Shown: in pieces, positions 36,601 through 48,600 of the stretch
Position numbering within the stretch: the first letter of the stretch is position 1
Layout of the letters: every line of letters begins with the position of its first letter
Source: Aldrovandia affinis
Lineage: Eukaryota; Chordata; Actinopteri; Notacanthiformes; Halosauridae
DNA length: 64,000 nt
Direction: 5' to 3'
Assembly: GCA_029706075.1 (NCBI GenBank)
Contig: JAINUG010000037.1
Coordinates: 4,890,736-4,954,735, forward strand
Notes under the pieces: generated by a model
The model's database searches: none
What the model was told of the DNA's origin: nothing
The model's input: only the letters and a program-made list of their open reading frames with translations
Translations under genes and position numbers: made by a program

Positions 36601-39600
36601 GTGAGGTAATGGCCACGGTGCTTAAAAACACCACTCCTCATCCAAGTCAAAAGCTCATCCAGAGCTCTGTATCTCTGTAATGGAGATGCTAATGAAAGGG
36701 ACCAAACGGACGCATTCTGCACAAGAATGCAGCCAGCCAAAGATACTCGGCTCAAGATCCGCGCATTGTCTGATCAAGCTCAATGCGAAACAAAAAGGCA
36801 GAATTAAAACCCGTTACAAAACACAACTTCAGCGCGGCGCGAATCTCACGCTTGCCAGAGGTGTTACAAAGAACGTCCTTTTTCCTACCGACCTAAATGT
36901 GTTTCTGGTTTGGATTTTTTGCACGTTTTTTTTTTCCTAGATAAACAACTGTTCCAGCAACAAATGAATCTGTCAGTGAGGAAGAACCTGCGATGCTGAG
37001 TGAATCATCGGAGGCCAGTGAAGTTTGGGGAGGGAGGGGGGAAGAGGGAGGGGGTGGGGGATTAGCACACATCAAACGCGCAGCCGTGAGGCAGGGGGAA
37101 TGCACAGACCGAGCGTGACCCGTTCGACATTCCAGCAATTGTCCAGAGCGGAGAGAGAATTCCTCCCTCCTGCGAGACGCTACGGTCTGCAGACGACACA
37201 GGGGCTTCTCTCCTGTTTTCCTTTGGCCCGTAGGTGCCATTTCTCAGCTCCGCACCGCCGGCCTCCAGAGGCCGACTGTCCCCGCATATCAAACATGACC
37301 TTCTGCGAGGGGGACACGGCGGCCACATACCAGCGCTTCGGTGCAAGGAGGCAGGGTTACAGGAGTCACCGTGCGGACTATAGGTCACCCAACGTCAACA
37401 ATGGGAGCTACAAATGGGTGACAGCACTGAAACCAAAGAGAGAGACAAGGGGAATAAAGGCCAAGGAGAAATAATGGATGACGCTGGAACATTCCCAAAC
37501 ACTTTGTGGAGGGAAGATATAAGCGAGTCCGCCGTATTTCACCGACACTCGCGTTTCTCTTTCCCAGAGCTCTCCGGTGCGGTCCTTTCCGCAGGGTTCA
37601 ACAAACGCTCTGGTGTAAGAGCATCGTGTGCATGCTCTTCTCTCGGCAAAGTCCATTTTATATCAGTGTGCCTTGTTAGCAACATAATAAGCATTTAGTG
37701 TAATGCACAGACATGTAATGTAAACACTGTCTAAGTTGCATTGCAAATGGCGTCAATATATTTGTTTCTTAGTGTGAACTCAATTCAGCCTTTTATTAAA
37801 CTAAGAATTTCAATGGATGTCTGCTAACCCACACAGCACCTAGGCAGAGAAAGTTTTCAGTATAGACTCCAGCAAACCCAGGCCATAACCGTCTCAAAAG
37901 AGTTACAACTGTGCTACAACTCACAGACAAAGTGCCCTGAAGATTCTTCTAAAAAGATGAAGACACACTGCAACAGCAGCTAAAGATTTTACTGCCTCTC
38001 GGTGCACACCATTTCACTCTGCTACGCCGTTAAGGAGAAAAGAAAAAAAACACCAAAAAGGTCCTTTATGGACTTCTAGCCATTGTGCCTCGAAATAAAA
38101 CCTCTCGCTTGTGGGATAAAACTAGCCTTCGTCAGGAAACTAGCTTGGCCTCGTTACCGATGACATCACCCTTGAAATCATTAGTGGCCTAAACGCTTTG
38201 AAGTTTGAATAAATCGCAGTGAAAGGGATGCTTGAATGGCGGGGGCCTGAAGCTGTGCCGAAATAAAGCTATTGGAGGAGCGCTTGTGCGCCAGTTGTGA
38301 GGCACTGCGACGTTGCCTCGGGTTCGGTGGCCCACAAAGAAGCCTGCTCTCCTCTGAATGTGTGGGTGAAGAGGATGGGGGGGGGGGAGCGGGGGTGCCA
38401 TAAAAGGCCTGGAGAAGAGAGGGGTTCTCACTGAGCCTAAGCTTTTGTACACACGTATAAATTAGAACGTCCAGATAACTGGGACTCAAACATCCATGCC
38501 CCTCGCATTAAAACTTTTTCAGAGCGCAATTTCATGACAGCAGTTAATCTCTGACCTAAGCTTTGAGCAATTTCAAGAATTTCCCCGGCTGAAAGGCTGC
38601 CAATGTAATTTGTGTGTCAACTTATAAAAGGTGACGTCTCGGAATTCTTATAACCACTAAATCAATAGCGCGAATTGGACGAGCCACTTGGGTCGCTGCG
38701 CTGCAGCTCGATCATTCATAACTCTAAACAATAAAGAGGAAGGAAGGCATTTGCATTCGAACGGCCCGAGAAAACAGATGGGAACGGGCAGCGGAACTAA
38801 AAACCGTGTGGGGAGTTTCGCACGCCCTGGAAAAGCGCTGATAAGCGTCACACGTCGGAAAAGGGTAATTGGATAAATTAATGAATTAGTTGTAGCGCCG
38901 CGCTGGGCGTTATCCACTCATTAGCGCTGAATGCAGAGCCGTCACGTTGTTTTACCTGCCGCATCTCCCTGCTCATTAACGGGATGAAGGTGACAGTGGT
39001 GCAGGAAAGTGAGGAAAGGAACTTGGGACGGTTTGAGAGCACAGAAAAACAAAAAGACCACACAGCGGGCCGTTAAGAAATGCAGCCGAGTACGCTCCCG
39101 GACAAAGGGCTGCGCAGGGCATGGCATGCTGACGTCACAAACGAGAAGCCCAGTGGATTGATGTGCTTGCAGTGCGAGTGCTCTGTGCGCACATGTGTGT
39201 ACACAGTGTTTGATCTTCTGTTTGAGTGGGAAACAGGAGAGGGGGTGTGCGCGCTGGGCCGGTCATTGTTTGCGGATGTATAATTACGTTTATCTATGAG
39301 AGGAAAAAGAAAACGAAAAAGAGAGAAGCGCACACGCGAAAACCTGCCCCTTTGAACTAACAGGAACTAACAGAGGCCTCCAAGTAAGCAAACTATTAGC
39401 CCGGGGTCAGCAACGAAGTTTTGACCTATATGATCGACTGCCAGCGCCTTATTGTTCGACCGAGCGAGCCGCTGTGCGCTCTGTTATTGATGTTGCTGTG
39501 AATGCCGTCGGCCCGAAGGAAATATATGCGCGTGTCCACTTGTGCGAGCGCGGCGTCCTGATTGGCTCGTGCCGCGTGAATGCGGACGTCTCCCGGGGAG

Positions 39601-42600
39601 CCGGTGGGAGTCTGTGTCGATTAGTGTTCTGCTATGCTGCGCACGGGTGACGCGGTGCGCAGGGGTGTCCGGGGACAGATGCCCCCGTTCGGGGCCTGCC
39701 AGGCGCGGGGCCTCTGACTCAATAGGGCGCGCTTTAATAATCTCATTGGACATGCAGACGTGTCTGAAGGAGGACGGACAGGAAGAGCAGCTGCTCCTAA
39801 GACGGGCGGCCTTTCCCCCTACACATCCCGGCGCTAGAGCGGGACCGGCGTCTGCTTAGCCGAGCCCAAAGTGTGCCTGCCCTTTCTCTCTCCCCGCCCC
39901 CCTTCCTCCTCCATTTCACAATGGGCAAACGATCCCTCCTGAATGATAATTCAACCGCTCAATGTTTTTCTTTCTGTCTTTCTTTTTTTTCTTCATGGTT
40001 GTCTACATAGTTTCCCTTCCATCCTGTGGAGACACAAAAAAAGTTGAACTTCCCAATCTTTCTGGAATAACTACACAATAATATTTTACCTTTCAGAGGA
40101 TCCAAGGCTGGGAAAATAAGAAACAGATGTTTTCGCGAATCGTACCCGTAAAAACAAAGAGGCCGTTTCTTATTATAAATGTTTGGTTGATTTTATTGCG
40201 ACTAATGATGGCTTGGAAAATTGGGAGATGTGGGGTTGCCAAGACCGTTTCCAGGGTGCCACTTCTCATCCCAGTCACACGGGGACGTTAAGACCACATG
40301 ATCTGGGTTAATTACTTGAACAGGCCATTGCCCAAGGGTTAATTCTATCAAAGGAAGTCCGATCTCCCCCCCAACCCCCAAAACAGACAAGAGTACATCT
40401 TTAAGCCTTTTAACACGTGAGCAACAGAGACACATATTCCATACGTTTAACTCCAAAGTAATGAATTCTCCAGAATATGAATGGATATATCTGCCAGTTT
40501 AATAAGAGACACCTTATTGGCCACTCAGTTTGACAGCCCTTTCACAGTATTTTCTAAAAGTGCTTGCTTTTTACGTTTGCTTTATTGAATTGTTTAAATA
40601 ATTGAATTTAAATTCAACAAATTCCTGCTTAATTTGAATAAATATGCTGAAACATCTGAAAGAATGAACTGGCCAATGAGTAAGAACTAAACTGCCAGGG
40701 TTTCACTATAAATACAGGGTCATGCTTCACACGACTCTGACTCTGTCCAGTCCCCACATCTCCTCTTCCAACCCATCTTTAGCCTCATTGGTCACATACA
40801 CTATTCCGCTTCTCCCCACCTCCTCTCGCCAGTAGAAACAGTACAGTGTGGGACCCTGGGCTAGTCAACAATGAATTATTAATTAACTTTGTGATCAAAC
40901 CGGATATTCGCTCTGCCGCAATGATGAGTCATCAAACTCTCCCAACCAAGGAAAACACACCAGTGACTCATGTTTACATGGCAAATCTACCTGGAGCTAA
41001 TGGCACTCCCAGAATCAGTGTGGGATGCTAGAGAAATGTCAGGCTGCTTGCGTGAGAAAGGAGTGTTCTGGCCCTCGGGCGGTGTGTGTACATCTGTGTG
41101 TGAGAGAGAGAGACAAAGACTGCAGGGGAGGGTCATTTCATTGAACGGGGCTTCTTAGGGGGCTGAGGAAGCGGGGCTTGGGGGCAGATCGCTGATCTGA
41201 ACGGACTCGTCGGATGGAAGGAGTCTGCTGTGGAGCCGTCGCGGCGCGACACAGACCCTCCGCTTCGCTCGGTGGTAAAATGAAACCAGTCACGTGATCC
41301 CTGAACCCTGGGGGGAAAGCAGGGCACTCCCGGAACACAACTATTGCTTAAGAGTGTCCTCTGTACTTCAGGGGCTGTATGTACAAAGACTCTAAGAGTA
41401 GGAGATAGTAGCATCAGGTTTCCCCTGTCCATATCCTATCCATATCCATTATGAGCTAAAAGGTTAAACTGATCCTAGATCAGCACTCCTACTCTTATAA
41501 TGTTTGTACATACGGCCCCTGGTCTACACTCTTCAGCCCAGATACTCACATACATAAACGTGGACTGCTCATGTTCTTTCAATGGCGTTTTCAATTAAAG
41601 ACGTGCATTAAAGTTGTCCTGCGTCCACCGCTAGTAAAATCGAATCACAGAAGTATTAGGAACTGTGTGAATGCTATTTTAGACTAGCCCAAGTAAGACC
41701 TCTAATAATGGCTGTCATTTCACTCCTCAGGTCACTCTTGTGGTTTTATGCTTCTTCTTCCACTACATGATAAGAAAATGTATGCCCTGTGACCAAAATG
41801 AGCAATATAGGCCTACTAATCTAATTGGCTGCATGCTTTTATTGCTGCCGTTTGATGTTTTATCACATAATGCTCACTATTCTGCTCCCTTGTCCTTGTT
41901 CTCCCTGTTATGATAGCGCTATTATGATATGATAGCCTGCCATTAAGGTCATGCAAGTTGATCCGGATACCAATGTCGCCAAATTACTTCATTAATAAAC
42001 AAGAATAATAATGAGCACTCTCACTCGTGACAACACTTTCTCTGCTGTGTGCATACGCGGTCATGTGCACGGTGAGTTTATCAACCTGAGAGCGGCCTTA
42101 ACACGGGTCCCCGACAAATTAGAGGTTGCCCCAGCAGAGGCAGGCCTTGAACCCGAGCTCTTTGAGGGTGACGGTGGGGGGTGGGGAGGGGAGGGGATGA
42201 CCCCCGCGCGGCTCCGTTCCTCCGGCCCAGTCAAGCAGCATGATCCGAGGCATGCCCATTCTTCCGCAGACACCAGGCAGGCCCGGGATGAAAGGGACAG
42301 GGCGGGGGCCACCTCTTTCTCCTCAGGAATTCGTCCCCGGCCCCGTCCGCACCCATTACCATACGCAGAACGGATAAGTGACACAACCCGCGGGCCTGAC
42401 GTGTCCCAGGGCGCCCGGCCTCCCTCTCCTAATTCACCGGAGTCGAGGACGAGCGTGCGCGCGTCTTCCGCTCGGCCATTGTTCCTCGTGGTTTTCGCCG
42501 GCCCGTCTGAAGGAGAGCGCCTTTCTGTGTGGAAGTAACGCTGCTCCCCCCCCTCTCTCGGTGCACAATAAAGCGTGGGACAGCCCCTAACCCGAGAGGG

Positions 42601-45600
42601 GAACAGCTGCGCCACCCTGCAGTCCCACATCAAACACGGTTCTGTTAGAGGGGCTCCCAATGCAACAGGACGGTGAACACAATCCCCTGCGTGAGGCGGA
42701 GGCTCGGTAATCTACAGGTCACGTTGTGGTAAAATGACTGGACATGCAGCACCCTACACTTAAACAACACTATTAAATGAGTCATCTCTGGTTCATTCTA
42801 AATTCTTCAAAAACGTAAAAAAACGCTTTGAGATTATTAATTGATTCGACTCCACTGCTTCAAACGTGTCTCCCTAACTCCACAGCACATAAGGCATCTC
42901 TTGTTGTCTGAAAGCTGAGTGGCGGACTCAGTCCTGACCGCTTTTCACGCGCAGACAATGTGCCGCTCACCCCCGCTGCTGCGGCCAGGACTCCCACACT
43001 GCCGTTTGCACCCGGGGCTGCTGGCTTCACACCACAACACGCATCTGAATGAAACAAATGCACAAGTGCTCTGCGCTCACTCAAAGGCAGGGAAGTCACC
43101 GGGCAGACTGACGGCCACCCATTCAACCCACTGCAACCAACACGACCTCACTACTCCCAGTGTTTCAGTGCAACTGGGAAACTACGCACCAGAGAGGAAA
43201 GAGCACGCTTTCTGCAGGAAAAGCAAATAAGCCGGCAGACAAACGAGGACTGCATGGCCGGGCAAGTCAACACGCGCAACGAAACACGCAAAAAAAACGC
43301 CTAGCCCGTATGGCTGAACTCAACTTTCTTAGAATGAAAATAAGTTTCACAAGCAGTCGTAAAGGCGAGCCATCGTGAGGCGTCCTACCTGTCTGTGGCT
43401 GGGGGCAGCCTCGCTCTCGGGGAAAATGGAGGTAATTCCTTGCGCGGTGTACAGAGCTGCTGTGGTCATCCTGCGCTCAGAGCACACTGAGCCACTGGCG
43501 CCCGGACCCCCGCTCCCCACCGCCTCCCACTATTCACAGGCAAATGCTAGTCTAAATACCAGATGGGCTAGCCCCAGTAACGGGGGGGGGGGGGGGGTTG
43601 TAGTGGGGGGAAGGTTTGAGGAGGAAGGGGTGGTGGAGGGGGGTTAGTGTCTGTCGCCGGCACTACAAAGCCACCGGAGTGTGGAGAGAGAGAGGGGAGG
43701 GTGGGGGGGGACACATAAGACTTGGCACTGGAGCGCTACCTGGACTCAATAACCCTGCTGGCGGAGAGCGGACTGGGGGGCTGATGGATGGCCGGGGACG
43801 CTGTTAGCGGGTCTCACGGGTCCGGCCCTCACCACCCTGTGGCTCAGCATTGTCCCCCCTGCCCCCCGTATGTTTTCAGCTTGACAAATGAGGCGCATGA
43901 AAAATGAGCCCCTACAGCCCGGCACAGCAGCCCCCGGAATATTAGCCGTGCAACTGAACCGAGCGCGCTTCAAAAGATCCAAATGTCAGATAGGTGTAAG
44001 TGGCACAAAGGCAGCGTGAATAGAAGAGGGGTGGCTTTATTGTATCGTTACATTTTTGACATCTGATTGCAGTGCCCTTTCGCGGTTTCCACACTATTGT
44101 CCGTCGACTACTAGTTTTGGCATTCAAATGCAAATTCCCCTCGATATTCAATTTGGGAATAAGTGTGGCAGCAGCTCCTCAGAGAGCAGCGTTTGTCTCT
44201 GCTCTTCAGAGGCGTTTAGTATTGATGTCCAGATCAATTCACAGCTGGACAAAGCCCGATATTCCACAGCCCACAACATCAATAGGGGAGTTTCCAAAGG
44301 ACAAGGGGAATTATGAAAATGTCTCAAGCCATCCGTATTGCACTACAAAAAATTTTCTAAATTCTTTAAAGCGAAAGCAGAATCTCCTGAGACAAAAAAC
44401 TAATATTTATCCAAACGTGAACTAGTTATGGGCTCTTAGTAGTTATGGACTTAGTTATGGATACTCTCCATTAGTTCCACCTCCGTTGGCTCTACAATAA
44501 CAAGCAGCTTCGCCTCTAAGATGGAACACATCGTTGCGCCGCACCTCGCTGTGAGAGCACCATCTTTTCCGAGGTGATTTCACCCGCTAATGACCCGGGT
44601 TTGTTGGTCAGAGGTGCTTTTTAAATGAGCCAATCAGGAAGGCGACACAGAGGTGTCACTTCCCCTCCATCTCTGGAAAACTACGCGCAATGCTGAAACG
44701 CCTGACGGTTACCAACGGTTGACGGTGGTAACTCAATCCGGTCAAACATAAAAACCTGAGCACAAACATCGCCTCTTCCCATGATTCAGACTTCACCGCG
44801 TAGGGAGGCCGCTTCTTTGCCCGTCTTCACTTTGAAGTAATGCGATTGCGATAATCCCATTAGATCTCACACAAAGCCATTTCAAAACGCAGCGCACCCA
44901 ATTCACTAATGGACCACAGAGCCTCTTTCAAAGTACAGCACAACAATACAGAATTTTTTTGTTTAACACTAAAAAAATGAAAAACTAAATTCACAGATAC
45001 AGACAGTAACAATATCTAAATGAAAGTGTGTTACATCACATGGACAGAATAAGCACCGCCCTGCTTGTCAGGCAGCTCTGTGTAGCCACGTCTAACAACA
45101 GAACACTATTCAACCTGCTACTTCCACAATGGTAGCTTATAGAACTCCCACATGCTTAGAAACAAATATAAAAAACTCCACAAACATCAAATTACCCAGA
45201 ACAGGCACAGACATTTATGGAGCTTAGGTTTTAAGGGCATCTGTATTAATGACAGGTTTGCTATGCTATGGTTTTCAGGACAGACTAATATTTATCATCA
45301 TATAGCCTAGTCATTTATAGTTAGTTATTCATAGTCATATTTCAGCACAGAATATCAATAAATATACATATATACACACAAACACACACACACACACACA
45401 CACACGCACGCACGCACAAATGTTATTCTTCAGTGGCCGGACTGTGTTTAAGTGGACGAGACACGACTGTTCACTCAGATATGTCTTCAAGGCCAGTGGG
45501 ACCTGTGCTCCCTGTCATCTCCCTTTGTTAACACATCAAGTGTGCGAGAAATGATCCGACTGATTTCCAGCCTGCCCATCTGCCACGGCAAAGGAGGTCA

Positions 45601-48600
45601 GTGGCTGCACACGTCACCCGAGCGAACAATACCCCGGCCCTGCCTGCGGGCCGGTCCGCGGGGCAACCAACGGCCAATGGACAAACATCAGCAGCGCCGC
45701 ACAAAGCAGCGCCGGCCAGAATGGAAATCCGATTCCGCATTGATTGATGTCCCTCGCCGCGGGGTGTTGTATCTAGACATATCAATAATAGGTTTGTCGC
45801 CGAATTTGGGTCAGAGGGTTGCTGGGAGGCAAGAGCCCGGTGTTAGCGCCCTGCCCGTGCGCTGAGCGAGGTCCGGTCCCGAGACGCGAGGGAAACTTGG
45901 TGCTATTGTTTCTTAGCTTACTGTTTCTTAGTTTCAGTCAACACACTTGTTTTTTTCTCCCCAGCAAAGAGGCGCTCCCCCCCCTTATGTTAACACATGA
46001 CTCACTGTAAGTTTACCTTTTAGTCACGCGTTTCCAAATAAAGCGAGAGTTTGTGATCCATCTTCGCTGTCATGTTTCACACCGCGGGCACAATGGGCGC
46101 TCTTTATTCCCGTCGTACGTTATCATAGCACGGCCCGGTTGCTAGGCATGACGTGGCGACTGTTGCGTTCTAAATTCATAAGGGGCTGTCCCGTCGATAG
46201 CAGCAAATTAACAGCAGGGGCCGGGTTGGCCTCTGTCGCTCCTGCTGCTCGGTGACTGGAGACGCCATGCGTTTGCACAAAACACACGCCTCTCTCTAAG
46301 ACGCAGTCCATCGCCAGCGGCACAAGACCAACACTAATAGATACTGTCCAAATTACACACGGCACAGTTAGAGACATGTTGTTCTCAGGAAGTGTGGACT
46401 CTGCAAAGACAAGGACTTACTCACATGATAGGCTAAGCATGTTCTTTTGCCAAAGTTGGAAAACTTCTTAGTTGTCACAAGGTTGGTATAAAATAATCAT
46501 AAAGGAACAAACGGGGTCTATGAAACCTCTCCTGAAAGATGGACGAATGTACAATTTAAAATAGTTTTTTAAGTAACAAAGATACACAGTTACAAGATTA
46601 ATTTTCTTTTCTTACCACTGAAATCTTCACAATTACATAGCAGGCAAAATTAAATGCTGTCAGGGATGAAAACCTTTCACCACTCACTAACTATTCTATC
46701 AAACAGTGTGTTTAGAGCAAACGTGAAGTGTTCAGCACAAACACCGAACGTGCTCAGAGGCAAACACATGGTATCAATGAGACGTGCACTCTTGTGCCGT
46801 ATGATGAAATCCATCCAGGATTAACATAGCAGCTCAATATGCCAACAGATGGCAAAGAGCTCTCTGTTCTCAGAATGCAGCCAGCATGCATTTAAGGTTA
46901 GGAGGGGCAACTGCCTGACAGGGGGAGCAGTATAATTATGCTAATTTCAAAATCTGATACTGGTCAAGCGCTCTGACAGCTGTCATGGCCGTCAATACGA
47001 GAGACAGGCCGTCTGTTGGGGGGAAAGGCTGGTGTACAGCGCCCACCGTAGCTCACAGTACCGGGGGCTTACAGTCGTACTCTGTTGGACAAGATCTCTC
47101 AGCACATAAAGCATGACCGTTTATGAGGCGCGATATTGCTCTGGCGATAGCCCTGGCCGTGGGTCACTCGCTGTTAAAGGCGGCGGCTCTTGACGAGTCC
47201 CCCTGGTCGGCGATATCCTGGATTCTGGGTGTAAATCAGAGGCACCGAGGCCTCCTGGACCGGTCTTGGTACTAAAAGCGCAGTCTGGGGCACGCTGCCT
47301 CTTGGCCTGAGGCTCTGATTCGCAGCCACATGGAAGTGATCAAACAGTAGTGGAGTGATCTCACTGACACAAACGGCCTCTTTATTCAGCGCAGTTTCCC
47401 CCTTTAACTACGTCCGTTCCAATCTCCCTGCGTCAAACATTTTAACATGCATTTCAATAGATTGTGAAGCATCGTTAAGGGGGAGGGTTAAACATTCCAC
47501 ACCAGCAGAAAAGAGATGCATTAGGATTCTGTTTGAAAGTTTTTGGGCAGGAAATTCATCCTACTCTTAACGGAAATGATCACATTTGAATATAAAAAAT
47601 GAACCAAAAAAATGTCTTTCAAAAAGCTTTCCTCAACTCCCCCTGTCACTGTTCCAGTACTACCTTCAGATGCCCGCCGGATTTTGGAATCGTATGTGGA
47701 GTCCATTCATCACTATGGCCACCACACCCCCAGGGAGACAAGGACAGCTCACAATACCATCATATTCTAATCAGAAAGCATTCACCGCTACGAGATAAGC
47801 GAAGTCGCGCCACAACAACAAAGCTACAAGGTATAGCCTACCGCTAATCCCTTCAATAAACAAAACGTCCTTGACTTGCATTGGCTTCGGATTTTAAAGT
47901 AAAACAGACTTTGATCTGCACAATGCTACAAACCACCAATCAGGTGGTTACAGTAATTGGCGCTTTAATGTTAATCCCAAATCAAACAGACGGTAAGAAT
48001 CTTAAGCACTCCAAAACATGCCGGAGCAGAGGCCTGGCCCACTGTACGTGCGCAGGAAGCCATGTCCGACTCGCTCCTGGTCCACAGCACTAGCTGTAAT
48101 AAGTCTCCTTTGCGGATCCAAGTCCCTTAATCACAATAGAGAAGATCTCTTTTTGGACACAGGCCGTACTCGGTTCCCTTGGTGCGCCTCCACAGCGGTG
48201 TGGTCTCCTCGTCAAAGCCACAGGACTTTTAAGCCTTTCCCATCCTGTAATCATGAACAGCCGCTGAATAATGGCCGCCACCGTACGCGCCCTGCAGTAC
48301 TCTTTCGTTTTTACCACTTCCCAAAGAGGGTGCCAACAGATTCTTTCAGAAACTGAGCTTCATTAATAAGTGGGTTTATGAGTAAATGCATTTCCAAAGA
48401 GTTTAGTCCTACTGTCCGGAGCTGAGAGGGCTTAGTGGCGATTGGCGCCCAGCGGCTCTCACCTTGTCGAAGAACTCGTAGAGTTTGACGGTCTTGTCGA
48501 TCTTGTCCTTGGTGTCCTCCACTCTCTGGGAGAAGTCCCTGAGGTGCACCCAGAAGAGAGCGCACCTTCACCTCGTACACCTGCAGATCGGCCGAGGACA

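Larger units (their letters stand above)
36253..48462 (-). other. 12.2-kb PLEKHG4 intron
   Basis: This is the longest intron. It contains CpG-rich patches at about 39.4-39.9, 41.2 and 42.1-42.6 kb, a MITE at 41371-41519, the candidate internal first exon at 43389-43469, a CA microsatellite at about 45379-45416, and several AT- or octamer-rich blocks that look regulatory (38.87, 44.05-44.3 kb). The open frames (up to 199 codons, 42061-42660) have no recognisable family. Confidence 0.5.

Noticed and set aside
37025-37474. 149-codon + strand frame in the 12-kb intron
   Set aside because: No domain, no splice partners, lies antisense within a PLEKHG4 intron.
42061-42660. 199-codon - strand frame in a PLEKHG4 intron
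   Set aside because: CpG-rich composition explains the open frame; no domain and no phase-compatible splice sites noted.
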